Below are positions 24,420 to 36,561 of a stretch of 64,000 nt of DNA, in pieces. The translations under genes were made by a program, and so were the position numbers. The DNA lies in NCBI RefSeq assembly GCF_042477335.2, contig NC_091245.1, positions 110,890,501 to 110,954,500 on the forward strand, given 5' to 3'. The DNA comes from Ovis canadensis. Lineage: Eukaryota; Chordata; Mammalia; Artiodactyla; Bovidae. How positions within the stretch are numbered: position 1 is the stretch's first letter; each line of letters starts with the position of its first letter. The notes below the pieces were generated by a model. It saw only the letters and a program-made list of their open reading frames with translations, was not told the DNA's origin and did not search any database.

Positions 24420-24992
24420 AATTTGAGACTGTTTACCAACAGTTGGATGGATAAAGAGAATGTGAGATACACACACACACACACACGTGCACACACACAC
24501 ACACACAATGGAATAATACTTAGCCATGAGAAATGAGGAAATTCTGCCATTTTTGACAACTTGGATGAAATTTGAGGGCATTATTCTATGTGAAATAAGC
24601 CAGACAAAGAGACAAATACTGTATGATACTGCTTGTATGTGGAGTTTAAAAATCAAGCTCAGAAATAGAGAAGAGATTAGCGGTTGCTAGGGGCTGGGAT
24701 GGATGGGGGGAATGGGGAGGTATTGGTTAAAGGGTATGAAATTTCATTTATAAGATAAATAAGTTCTAGGGAATCTAATGTATAGCACAGTGATTATAAT
24801 AATGCTGTATTATATACTTGAAAATTGCTGAGAGTGGATCTTAAATGTTCTCACCACAAAAAAGAAATGACAATTATGTGACATGATGGAGGTGTTAGCT
24901 AATGCTATGGTAATATCCTTTCCAATATACAAAGGTATCACAAAGTTTAATGTGTTATGCACCTTAAACTTACACGATGTTATCTAAATAAA
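24420..24992 (+). mobile_element. Old L1 3' fragment with CA microsatellite
   Basis: L1 3' region (ggaataatacttagccatga and cggttgctaggggctgggat), followed by an A-rich stretch to about 25090. A (CA)n tract, split by cgtgc, lies at 24470-24507. Confidence 0.75.
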
Positions 24993-25094
24993 GAAGCAGG
25001 AGTAGCAAAAAAAACAAAAAAAAAACAAAAAAAAACCCAACAACTTGGGCTCATAAAGGAAAAAAGCTGAAAAGAAAAAAAGAAAAGAGGATAA

Positions 25095-26693
25095 TCTATT
25101 TAGCACTTCAAACAGTGAAAATGAGCATATCCTGACATGCATGGCCCACATAAAATTTGTCATTATGACATTGACATTTTATTAAGGATTTTATTATTTA
25201 TGAAAACAATACACATGAGCAAGAAAACTGGTCTTATCAAGTCTGCAACTTGAACAGGTGAAATGAAATCCTTCCATTTTCCTCCATGTCCCTTACTAAA
25301 AGGAAATTAATTACTAATACAAACAATGAGAATGAAAAACAGAATTATTCAAATCAACCTACAATTTGGAAATATTAAATGTTATTTTGATCTACCCATT
25401 GGAAGATGAAGAAAATTACATTCATTAAATTGGCAAATTTCATGGCTGAGGAATACTAAACTTCTTGAGTTTTATTAGATGAAGACTTTGGAAAATAGTC
25501 ATCTCTTCATTTTGACATCACAAAAATATTTTGAACAAGGCAGAATTCAATCCAAATTAATACATCTATGCCAGATTTTTAGCCAAAATTCGAAAGACTT
25601 TTGAGTGCCATATACTTTGCATAGTTGAAACTCGTCATTTAAACATATTGAAGACATGTCCTCAACTGTGCCAATAGAAATAACATTTGTTGGAACAATT
25701 CAAAATTATATATCTTCTACATCTACTAAAGATAGCTCTTTTTTGGTTTTCAAATGCCTATCAAATTCACCTAAACTATTGTTGAATGCATTGTCGGAAC
25801 ATTACTGATCGTTGGTAAAACAATTAAACTTAGGTTAAGCAAGAAAAGGTATTAGAAGAGTTAAATGAAACAAAAGAAGACCCTTAAATAAATAGTCATG
25901 ATCTTCAGCTGAAAATAAAGTTCAACTTGTGTTATCCATAGTTATTTTACAAGAAATGTTGTTTGTATTAATTACATTAGCAAAAGCTTATGGACAACAC
26001 CATAAACAGTAAACAAGTAATATTTCTAAAGGGTAAAGAAACGTTTCTCAAAATCTTAGAGAAAATGTTTTCTTCTGTCAAAAGAAACTACATGTGAAAT
26101 ATGCAACAAAAGTGATATTCCAGCAAAGGATTATCCTCTAAAGTGATATCCCCTAAAAGGGCTATAAAGATGAAATAAAGAAATTTCCTGAATTCTGAAG
26201 GCTAATATTCAAATGTTAAGAATTCTAGTATTAATTTCTACACAGACTATTTTAAATCCATTAGAGATAATAGCATAGTCTCAATTAGAGAAATGATTCC
26301 ATATTGCCATTTTTCATTTTCTTTATAATATGCCAGCATTGAAATTTTTGAAAGAAGAACTTAAGTAATATTGTATGTATCAAGATATCATTTTAAGAGG
26401 TAGCAAAAACTTGTGATAAAAGTGATATTAATTTATATGATGAAATTTAAATATGTTGTAACGTACTATGTGATAGATATAATTTATTAATTTGACATTA
26501 CTTTTGAACATAATAGCTAAAATTTATAGCTCATTTTCATTTAAATTTTGCTTTAAATACTTTCCTATCAATTCCAGTTGGTAGTAACTCAGAACAGCAA
26601 ATTTTCTACAGATTGAAATTAATAAAAGCTACCTAAGTACCACAATAACTCAAGGAAAATGATCTAATTTGGCATTGCTTTTAATGTGAAAGT
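25095..26693. other. 1.6 kb AT-rich block with no recognised repeat or gene
   Basis: Strongly AT-rich with stops in all frames. It lies between an old L1 tail and a BovB. I checked the reverse strand for hAT or LINE protein remnants in part of it and found none. Confidence 0.5.
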
Positions 26694-28159
26694 ATTATGT
26701 GAAACAGCTGTGAAAACAAAACAAGAGAAAAGCAAAGCAGAAAATGAAAGATACACCCATTTGAATTCAGAGTTCCAAAGAATAGCAAGGAGAGATAAGA
26801 AAGCCTTCCTCAGCGATCAATGCAAAGAAATAGAGGAAAACAACAGAATGGGAAAGACTAGAGATCTCTTCAAGAAACTTAGAGATACCAAGGGAACATT
26901 TCATGCAATGATAGGCTCAATAAAGGACAGAAATCATATGGCCCTAACAGAAGCAAAAGATATTAACAAGAGGTGGCAAGAATACATATAACTATACCAA
27001 AAAGGTCTTCATGACCCAAATAATCACAATGATGTGATCACTCACCTAGAGCCAGACATCCTGGAATGTGAAGTCAAGTGGGCCTTAGAAAGCGTCATTA
27101 CGAACAAAGCTAGTGGAGGTGATGGAATTCCAGTTGAGCTATTTCAAATCCTGAAAGATGATGCTGTGAAAGTGCTGCACTCAATATGCCAGCAAATTTG
27201 GAAAACTCAGCAGTGGCCACAGGACTGGAAAAGGTCAGTTTTCTTTCCAATCCCAAAGAAAGGCAATGCAAAAGAATGCTCAAACTACCACACAATTGCA
27301 CTCATCTCACATGCTAGTAAAGTAATGCTCAAAATTCTGCAAGTCAGGCTTCAGCAATATGTGAACCATGAACTTCCAGATGTTCAAGCTAGTTTTAGAC
27401 AAGGCAGAGGAATCAGAGATCAAACTGCCAACATCTGCTGGATCATCAAAAAAGCAAAAGAGTTTCAGAAAAACATCTATTTCTGCTTTATTGACTATAC
27501 CAAAGCCTTTGACTGTGTGGATCACAAAAAACTGTGGAAAACTCTGAAGGAAGTGGGAATCCAGACCACCTGACCTGACTCTTGAGAAACCTATATGCAG
27601 GTCAAGAAGCAACAGTTAGAACTGGACATGGAACAACGGACTGGCTCCAAATAGGAAAAGTGGTACATCAAGGGTGTATATTGTCACCCTGCTTATTTAA
27701 CTTCTATGCAGAGTACATCATGAGAAATGCTGGGCTGGAGGAAGCAGAAGCTGGAATCAAGATTGCTGGGAGAAATATCAATAACCTTGGATATGCAGAT
27801 GACACCACCCTTATGGCAGAAAATGAAGAAGAACAAAAGAGCCTGTTGATGAAAGTGAAAGGAAAGTGAAAAAGTTGGCTTAAAGCTCAACATTCAGAAA
27901 ATGAAGATCATGGCATTTGGTCCCATCACTTCATGGAAAATAGATGGGGAAACAGTGAAAACAGTGTCAGACTTTATTTTGGGGGGCTCCAAAATCACTG
28001 CAGATGGTGACTGCAGCCATGAAATTAAAAGACGCTTACTCCTTGGAAGGAAAGTTATGACCAACCTAGACAGCATATTCAAAAGCAGAGACATTACTTT
28101 GTCAACAAAGATCCGTCTAGTTAAGGCTATGGTTTTTCCAGTAGTCATGTATAGATGTC

Positions 28160-28161
28160 AG

Positions 28162-28214
<53 letters not shown>

Positions 28215-28477
28215 AAGTTGCTTCAGTCATGCCCGACTCTGTGTGACCCCATAGACCACAGCCCACCAGGCTCCCCTGTCCCTGGGATTCTCCAGATAAG
28301 AACACTGGAGTAAGTTGTCATTTCCTTCTCCAATGCATGAAAGTGAAAAGTGAAAGTGAAGTCGCTCAATTGTGTCCGACTCTTAGTGACCCCATGGACT
28401 GAAGCCTGCCAGGCTCCTCTGTCCATGGGATTTTCCAGGCAAAAGAGTACTGGAGTGGGGTGCCATTGGTTTCTCCA
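28160..28477 (-). mobile_element. Bov-A2 SINE inserted in BovB, with CTG microsatellite tail
   Basis: Dimeric Bov-A2 in reverse orientation: two copies of the Bov-A unit joined by a gtgaaaagtgaaagtgaa linker. Its tail, seen on the + strand as (CTG)n, has expanded. The host BovB continues on both sides (gtcatgtat before, gatgtgagagttgg after). Confidence 0.85.
28165..28212 (+). repeat. (CTG)16 microsatellite
   Basis: Sixteen uninterrupted CTG units at the tail end of the reverse-oriented Bov-A2. Most other copies in this window have three or four units here. Confidence 0.97.
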
Positions 28478-31400
28478 ATGGATGTGAGAGTTGGACTATA
28501 AAGAAAGCTGAGCGTCAAAAAAATTGATGCTTTTGAATTGTGGTATGGGAGAAGACTCTTGAGAGTCCCTTGGACTGCAAGGAGATCCAACCGGTCCATC
28601 CTGAAGGAGATCAGTCCTGGGTGTTCATTGGAAGGACTAATGTTGAAGCTGAAACTCCAGTACTTTAGCCACCTGATACGAAGAGCTGACTCATTTGAAA
28701 AGACCCTGATGCTGGGAAAGATTGAGGGCAGGAGGAGAAGGGGACGACAGAGGATGAGATGGTTGGATGACATCACTGACTCAGTGGACATGAGTTCGGG
28801 TAAACTCCAGGAGTTGGTGATGGACAGGGACTTCCAGCGTACTGCGGTTCACAGAGTAGCAAAGAGTCAGACACAACTGAGCGATTGAACTGAACTGAAC
28901 TGATTATGTGAAAATATTGATAGAAGATATAATTAGTATTTTTTCTGAAATGAAGGCAATAAAAATTAATTTCTTGAAATAAGTATATATTTTCTGAATT
29001 CGGCATCTCTTTCATTTCTTTTTAAAAAATTTTTTACTTTTTAATCAAAGGATAATTGCTTTACAGAATTTCATTGTTTTCTGTCAAACCTCAACATGTA
29101 TCAACCATAGGTATACATCTATCCCCTTCCTTTTGAACCTCCCTCCCCACTCCACCCCTCTAGGTTGATACAGAGCCCCTGGTGAGTTTTCTGAACCATA
29201 TTCCTGTGGAATCCATATTGCTATGGAATTTCCACAACAAATTCCTGTTGGCTAACTATTTTGCCTATGGTAATATAAGTTTCCATGTTACTCTTTCCAT
29301 ACATCTCATCCTCTCCTCCCCTCTCCCCATGTCCATAAGTCTATTCTCTATGTCTGTTTCTCCACTGCTGCCCTGTTGATAAATTCTTCAGTACCATTTC
29401 TCTAGATTCCATATATATGTGTTAGAATATGATATTTATCTGTCTTTTTTTGACTTACTTCACTCTGTATAATAGGTTCTAGGTTCATCCACCTCATTAG
29501 AACTGGCTCAAAGGCATTCCTTTTTATGGCTGAATAATAGTCCATTGTATATATGTATCACAACTTCTTTATCCATTCATCTGTCAGTGGACATCTAGAT
29601 TGCTGCCATGTTCTAGCTATTGTAAATAGTGCTGCAATTAACAATGAGATACATGTGTCTTTTTCAATTTTGGTTTCCTCAGGGTATATGCATAGGAGTG
29701 GGATTGCTGAGTCATATGGTAGTTTTATTCCCAGATTTTTAAGGAATCTCTATACTGCCTTCCATAGTGGCTGTATCAGTTTACATTCCCACCAACAGTG
29801 CAAGAGCATTTCATTTTCTCCACATCCTCTCCAGCAATTACTGTTTGTAGACTTTTTGATGATGGCCATTCTGACTGATGTGAGGTGATATCTCATTGTA
29901 GTTTTGATTTGCATTTCTCTATAATGATCAATGTTGAGCACTTTTTCATGTGTTTGTTAGCCATCTGTATATCTTCTTTGGAGAAATGTCTGTTTAGGTC
30001 TTTTTCCCACTTTTTGATTGGGTTGTTTGTTTTTCTGGTATTGTGTTTATGAGTTGCTTGTATATTTTGAAAATTAATCCTTTGTCAGTTGTTTCCTGTG
30101 CTATTATTTTCTCGCATTCTGATGGTTGTCTTTTCACCTTGCTTATGGTTTCCTTTGCTGTGCAAAAGCTTTTAAGTTTAAACAGGTCCCATTTGTTCAC
30201 TTTTGTTTTTATTCCCATTACTCTAGGAGGTGGGTCACAGAGGATCTTGCTTTGATTTTTGTCATCGAGTGTTCTGCCTATGTTTTCCTCTAAGAGTTTT
30301 ATCGTTTCTGGTCTTACATTTAGGTCTTTAATCCATTTTGAGTTTATCTCTGTGTGTGGTGTTAGGAAGTGTTTTAATTTCATTCTTTTCAAGTAGCTGT
30401 CCAGTTTTCCCAGCACCATTTATTAAAGAGGCTGTCTTTGCCCCATTATATAGTCTTGCCTCCTTTGTCAAAAATAAGGTACCCATAGGTGCATGGGTTT
30501 ATTTCTGGGCTTTCTATCTTGTTCTATTGGTCTATAATTCTGTTTTTGTGCCAGTACCATACTGTCCTGATGACTGTAGCTTTGTAGTGTAATCTGAAGT
30601 CAGGAAGGTTGATTCCTCCAGCTCCATTCTGCTTTCTCAGGACTGCTTTGTCTGTTTGGGGTCTTTTGTGTTTCCATATGAGTTGTCAATTTTTTTGTTC
30701 AGGTTCTGTGAAAAATGCCATTGGTAATTTGATAGGAATCACATTGCATCTGTAGATTGGTTTGGTAGTATAGTCATTTTCACTATATTGATTCTTCCTA
30801 CCCAGGAACATGGAATATCTCTCCATCTATTTATGTCATCTGATTTCTTTCATTAGTGTCATTTAATTTTCTGCATAGTTCTTTTGTCTCCTTAGGTAAG
30901 TTTACTCCTAGACAATTAATTCTTTTTGTTGCAATGGTGAAAGTGATTGATTCCTTAATTTCTCTTTCGATTTTTCATTATTAGTATATAGAAATGCAAG
31001 TGATTTCTGTGTATTGATTTTGTATCCTGCATCTTTGCTAAATTCACTGCTTAGCTCTAGTAATCTTCTAATACTATCTTTAGGGTTTTCTATGTACAGA
31101 ATCATGTCATCTGCAAACAGTGAGAGCTTTACTTCTTCTTTTCCAATCTGGATTCCTCTTATTTCTTTTTCTTCTCTGGTTGCTGTAGCTAGGACTTCTA
31201 TAACTATGTTGAATAATAGTGGTGAAAGTGGAAACCCTTGTCTGTTCCTGATCTTAGGGTAAATTCTTTCAGTTTTTCACTATTGAGAATAATGTTTGCT
31301 ATAGGCTTATCATATATGGTATTTACTATCTTGAGGTAGGTTCCTTCTATGCCTATTTTTTGAAGTTTTAATCATAAATGGATGCTGAATTTTGTCAAAG

Positions 31401-32912
31401 CCTTTTTCTGCATCTATTGAGGTTATCATACAGTTTTTATCTTTCAATATGTTAATATGGTGTATCACATTGATTGATTTGCATATATTGAAGAATCCTT
31501 GCATCCCTGAAGAAACCCAACTTGATCATGGTGTATGAGCTTTTTGGTGTGTTGTTGAATTCTGTTTGCTAAAATTTTGTTGAGGACTTTTGCATCTATG
31601 TTCATCAGTGATATTGGCCTGTAGTTTTCTTTATTTGTATTGTCTTTGTCTGGTTTTAGTATCAGGGTGATGGTAGCCTTGTAGAATGAGTTTGGAAGTG
31701 TTTCTTCCTCTGCAATTTTTTAACGGTGTTTTGAAGGTATTTAGGTTTGAAGGTAATGATAGGCATTATCTCCTCTCTAAATAAATGTTTGATAGAATTC
31801 TCCAGTGAAGCCATCTGGTCTTGGGGTTTTTTTGAGGGGACGGTGGATAGGGGAGATTTTTGATCACAGTGTCAATTTCAGTGCTTGTAATTGGGTTGTT
31901 CATAATTTCTATTTCTTCCTGGTTCAGCCTTGGAAGATGGAACTTTCTAAGAATCTGTCCATTTCTTCCATGTCATCCATCTTATTGCCATATAGTTGTT
32001 CATAATAGTCTCTTATAATCCTTTGTATTTCTGTATTGTCTATCGTAACCTCTCCTTTTCATTTCTAATTTTGTTGATTTGATTCTTCTCTCTTTTTCTT
32101 GATGAGTTTGGCTAAAGGTTTGTCAATTTTATCTTCTCAAAGAACCAGCTTTCAGTTTTATTAATCTTTGCTATTGTTTCTTTTATTTCTTTTTCATTTA
32201 TTTCTGTTCAGATCTTTATGATTTCTTTCCTTCCACTAATTTTTGGGGGTTTTGTTCTTTTTCCAGTTGTTTTAGGTGTAAAGTTAGGCTGTCTATTCCA
32301 CGTTTTTCTTGTTTCTTGAGGTAGGATTGTATTGCTAAAAACTTCGCTCTTAGAACAGCTTTTGCTACATCCCATTGGTTTTGAGTTGTCATGTTTTCAT
32401 TGTCATTTGTTTCTAGAAAATTTTTGATTTCCCTTTTGATTTCTTCAGTAACATGTTTGTTATTTAGAAACATATTGTTTAATCTCCTCGTGTTTGTGTT
32501 TCTTACAGTTTTTTTTCTTGTAATTGATAGTATTGATATACTAATTGATATACTAATAATGATAGTCTCATAGCGTTGTGGTTGGAGAAGATGCTTGATA
32601 CAATTTCAATTTTCTTAAATTTACTGAGGTTTGATTTGTGACCCAAGATGTGGCCTATCCTGGAGAATGTCCCATGAGCACTTGAGAAGGTGTATTCTTC
32701 TGCATTTGGATGAAATGTCGTGAAGACATCAATGAGATCCATATCATCTAATGTATCATTTAAGACTTGTGTTTCTTTGTAATTTTCCATTTTGATTATC
32801 TGTTCGTTGGTATGAGTGGAGTGTTAAAATTTTCTACTATTACTGTCAGTTTCTCCCCTTATGTCTGTTGGTGTTTTTCTTATGTATTGAGGTGCTCCTG
32901 TATTGGGTGCAT

Positions 32913-33030
32913 CAGTTCATTTCAGTTCAGTTCAGTTCATTCGCTCAGTCGTGTCCGACTCTTTGCGACCCCGTGAATCAAGCTGGAATCAAGATTGCAG
33001 GGAGAAATATCAATAATCTCAGATATGCAA
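32913..33030. mobile_element. Twin-primed (5'-inverted) BovB micro-insertion inside L1
   Basis: The left part, 32913 to about 32978, is the BovB 3' end in reverse (ttcagttcagttcattcgct). The right part, about 32979-33030, is an internal reverse-transcriptase segment in forward orientation (ggaatcaagattgcaggg, encoding AGIKIAGRNINNLRYA). Both together are flanked by the perfect 11-bp repeat attgggtgcat at 32902-32912 and 33031-33041. The junction has microhomology of one or a few bases. Confidence 0.88.
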
Positions 33031-34341
33031 ATTGGGTGCATAGATATTTACAATTGTTATGTCTTCCTCTTGGATTTATCGCTTAATCATTTATCACTTG
33101 ATCAATTATGTAGTGTCCTTTCTTATCTCTTGTAATCTTCTTTATTTTAAGGTCTATTTTGTCTGATATGAGGATTGCTACTCCAGCTTTCTTTTGCTTC
33201 CCATTTGCATGGAATATATTTTCTATCCTCTCACTTTCAGCCTATATGTGTCTTTAGGTCCAAAGTAGGTTTCTTGTAGACAATATATATATGAGTCTTG
33301 TTTTTTTATCCATTCAGCAAGTCTGTGTCTTTTGGTTGGAGCATTTAATCTATTTGCATTTAAAGTAATTATTGATATATATGTTCCTATTGCCATTTCC
33401 TGAATTGTTTTGGCTTGATTTTCTCGACTTTTTCTTCTCTTGTATTTCTTGACTATGTAAGTCCCTTTAACTTTTGTTGTAAAGCTGGTTTGGTGGTACT
33501 GAATTCTCTTTACTTTTGCTTGTCTGAAAAGCTTTTTATTTCTCCATCAATTTTGAATGAGATCCTTGCCGGGTAGAGTAATCTTGCTTATAGATTTTTC
33601 CCTTTCAGTACTTTAAATATATCCTGCCATTCCCTTCTGGCCTGCAGAGTTTCTGCTGAAAGATCAGCTGTTAAGTGTATGGGGTTTCCCTTGCATGTTA
33701 CTTGCTGCTTTTCTCTTGCTGCTTTTAATATTCTTTTTGTGTATGTTTGGTCTTTGTTAGTTTGATTAGTATGTGTCTTGGCGTGTTTCTCCTTGGGTTT
33801 ATCCTATATGGGACTCTTTGCACCTTTTGAACTTGATTGAATTTTTCCTCTTCCGTGTTGGGGAAATTTTCAACTATAATCTCTTAAAAATTTTTCTCAT
33901 ACCCTTTCTTTTTCTCTTCTTCTTCTGGGATCCTATAATTTAAATGTAGGTGCGTTTGATATGGCCCCAGAGGTCTCTGAGACTATCCTCAGTTCTTTTC
34001 ATTCTTTTTACTTTATTCCACTCTTCAGCAGTTATTTCCACCATTTTATCTTCTGGCTCAGGTGATTTGCTCTTCTGCTTCAGATGTTCTGCTATTGATT
34101 CTTTCTAGAGTATTTTTAATTTCAGTAATTGTGTTGTTTGTCTCTGTATGTTTATTCTTTAATTCTTTTAGGTTCAAATTGATTCTTGCATTTTCTCCAT
34201 TGTGTTTTCAAGGTTTTGATCATCTTTACTATCATGATTCTGAATTATTTTTCAGGTAGTTTGCCTATTTCCTCTTCATTTATTTGGATTTCTGTGTTTC
34301 CAGTTTTTTCTTTCATTTGTGTAGTATTTCTTTGCCTTTTC

Positions 34342-34343
<2 letters not shown>

Positions 34344-34403
<60 letters not shown>
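34344..34403 (+). repeat. (TA)30 microsatellite inside L1 ORF1
   Basis: Sixty bases of perfect alternating TA within the reversed L1 ORF1 region. Confidence 0.97.
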
Positions 34404-34407
<4 letters not shown>

Positions 34408-34532
34408 TATTGTGTTTGAGGTCTCCTTTTCCCAGGCTTGAAGGTTGAATTCTTTCTTCCTTTTGTTTTCTGCCCTCCTAAGTTTGATCCAGCGGTTGAC
34501 ATAAGCTTCATATAGGGTGAGATTTGTGCTGA

Positions 34533-34560
34533 GTTGTTTGTTTGTTTGTTTGTTTGTTTT
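34533..34560 (+). repeat. (GTTT)n microsatellite in L1
   Basis: Six or seven gttt units in the ORF1-proximal part of the reversed L1. Confidence 0.85.
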
Positions 34561-34794
34561 TCCTCTGATGGGCAAGGCTGAGTGAGGTGGTAATCCTGTC
34601 TGCAGATGATTGGGTTGTATTATTGTTTTGTTTGCTGTTTAGATGACGCATCCTATACACCTACTGGTGGTTGAGTGATGCTGGGTTTTGTATTCAAGTG
34701 GTTTCCTTTGTGTGAGTTCTCACTATTTCATACTCCCTAGGGTTAGTTCTCTATGGTTAGTCTATATATTTTAGATATATGTGGGCATCCTTTT

Positions 34795-34926
34795 GTACTT
34801 TTCCATGACTCACATATTAGGAGTATATGTATACCTATGGCTGATTCATGTTGATACTGAACAGAAAACAACAAAATTCTGTAAAGCAATTATCCTTCAA
34901 ATAAAAATATACATATTTTTAAAAAA
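34795..34926 (+). mobile_element. L1 3' end fragment, plus strand
   Basis: Contains ctatggctgattcatgttga and gtaaagcaattatccttcaa, then an A-rich tail: the ruminant L1 3' terminus in the opposite orientation to the large L1 next to it. It is a separate insertion of about 130 bp. Confidence 0.7.
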
Positions 34927-35176
34927 GTTATGACTACTGTATCCAAGTTTTTAGCTAAGGTAACACTTGCTTTCAAAAAGTTTTTGCAACCCCCATTTGG
35001 TAATTTATGGAAAGTCCAATACCTGCTGCATGATTTCATTGAATTCTCAGAAGTTTACATTTTCATATTTACCTCTGGTTCCCATTGCAGTAGTTCAGTT
35101 TATAGATGGCTTCATGTCTAAAACATACTGCTCTATTCGTGGCTTCCTCTGGAAAAGAGAATTCACTTTTATTCTG

Positions 35177-35326
35177 GTTTTTGTTTGTTTGTTTGTTTTC
35201 CTCTCTTTTGTTGTTGCATAGATTACTTCTAAGATCTTATTAATAGTTCCCCAATCAGTGATTGAATCCTGGCACTTGGCAGTGAAAAATGTGGAATCCT
35301 AACCACTGCACAGCCAGGGAATTCCC
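35177..35326 (-). mobile_element. CHR/ART-type SINE, 11-bp target duplication
   Basis: Reversed tRNA-derived SINE ending cagccagggaattccc, with a (gttt)n tail at the left. cttttattctg flanks it at 35166-35176 and 35327-35337. Confidence 0.85.
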
Positions 35327-35870
35327 CTTTTATTCTGCTTAAAGCTTCTCATATATGGTATATATCAGATTTTACTAAAAGTTCAGGATGGTGGGGAGAG
35401 CTGTAGAATATAAAAATCTTTGCAGAAATTCACACCTACAAATGAATGTTGGTCATTCCAGCCCTAAAAGTTATATTAGCCACACTCCTGTGAAGAGTGC
35501 TAAAGTTCAAGGCATCTAAGTGAATCCACAGGCTTCTCACCATCTTGTTGGTTCCTTTTCCCTCCCATCTTTCTCCCCACTGTTTCCTAGCCTATTTCTG
35601 TCTCATATCCACTCTCCCACCCTCCACCTCAAAACAGCTTTTATTTCTCTTCATTTTATAATGCAGAACAAAACTCTCTCTAGTCTTTTCTTTAAAGCTC
35701 AGTTCCTCAGGCCCTCATTGGCTGTGCCAAAATCCATTACAGTGCTTTGCAAAGGTCTGGTGCCACAAAAGACCATCAGGGTCCCTCAGATTATTTTAAA
35801 CAAGATCCAACCTCCTTTCCCTCAGAAAGAATCTGTTGTTTTAAATAACAGTATTCTTTCATCCTCTTTA

Positions 35871-35962
35871 CCTCTTCCTCCTCCTCCTCCTCCTTTCCCT
35901 TCCTTTCCCTCTCTCCTTCCTTCTTCTTCCCTTTCTCTTTCTCCTTCTCCTCCTTCTTTTTC
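35871..35962 (+). repeat. 92-base uninterrupted polypyrimidine tract
   Basis: Only C and T for 92 bases, with a (CCT)n core at the left. It causes the artificial long Ser/Pro-rich reading frame in this area. Confidence 0.97.
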
Positions 35963-36421
35963 AGTTTCACCAAAAATAGTTTCATAAGAGCATAATAATA
36001 TAGGCCTGTAAGCCATCAGGACATAAGATTACAGTGTGGCTGCTAGTGGTAGAGGCTATCTTTATTCAGAATTACACAATAATCATACTGAAACATAGCT
36101 TTATTTTGAGTGAAACCTGCTTACACAGGAGACTAAAAGAAGTTAAAATGAAGGTACTAAAATGGAGATCTGAAAAACAGCTTTCATGGGCCAATCTAAA
36201 TGGGGACTAGCCATCAGGAGGAGGACCCCTTACTCAAATGTTAGGATGCTCTGGTCTGGAGAAAACAGTGTGACTCTCATTTCCTCCCAGGGAACTGCTA
36301 GATATTAAGCCAAGAGTGAAGGGGAATCCAAATGCCTCAATTTACCTTGTGACTCACACACCTGCCTGTGATGGACACGAGCATCTTGGGTAGCATTAGG
36401 TCTTCCCCAGTCATCCACAGC

Positions 36422-36548
36422 TGTAGAAGGAAATGGCAACCCACTCCAGTGTTCTTGCCTGGAGAATCCCAGGGACGTGGGAGCCTGGTAGGCTGCCATC
36501 TATGGGGTCGCACAGAGTCAGATATGACTGAAGTGACTTGGCAGCAGC
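36422..36548 (+). mobile_element. Bov-A SINE monomer, 13-bp target duplication
   Basis: Forward single unit ending in (CAG)n. agtcatccacagc is repeated exactly at 36409-36421 and 36549-36561. Confidence 0.93.
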
Positions 36549-36561
36549 AGTCATCCACAGC

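Larger units (their letters stand above)
26705..28902 (+). mobile_element. BovB LINE, 5'-truncated, flanked by 11-bp target duplication
   Basis: Covers the linker and reverse transcriptase of BovB in broken frames (26705-26991, 27034-27573, 27582-27869, 27901-28160, 28538-28888). YADD is intact in LGYADDTTLMAEN. The direct repeat attatgtgaaa occurs at 26694-26704 and 28903-28913. A Bov-A2 SINE (about 28160-28477) is inserted inside. Several frameshifts and stops show it is inactive. Confidence 0.92.
29011..34794 (-). mobile_element. Ruminant L1, nearly full length, dead, minus strand
   Basis: About 5.7 kb of L1 read leftwards. The ORF1 region is at roughly 33.5-34.6 kb. The endonuclease C-terminal part is at 32503-32790. 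Reverse transcriptase is further left, with [14 protein letters not shown] at about 31085-31130, and the C-terminal region and 3' end run to 29011. Reading frames are broken many times. In the endonuclease the catalytic Asp of the RIDH motif is Gly (SRIGHILG) and SDH is SNH. Later insertions: a BovB micro-insertion (32913-33030) and a (TA)30 tract in ORF1. Confidence 0.9.

Noticed and set aside
32868-33086. Reverse-transcriptase-like peptide on the + strand within a - strand L1
   Set aside because: Not a second reverse transcriptase gene; it is the inverted half of the twin-primed BovB insert.
34276-34575. 99-codon frame with alternating Ile-Tyr
   Set aside because: It is L1 ORF1 remnant plus the translated (TA)30 tract.
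35520-35987. 155-codon Ser/Pro-rich open frame
   Set aside because: Its C-terminal part is produced by the 92-base polypyrimidine tract, which cannot contain stops in this frame.
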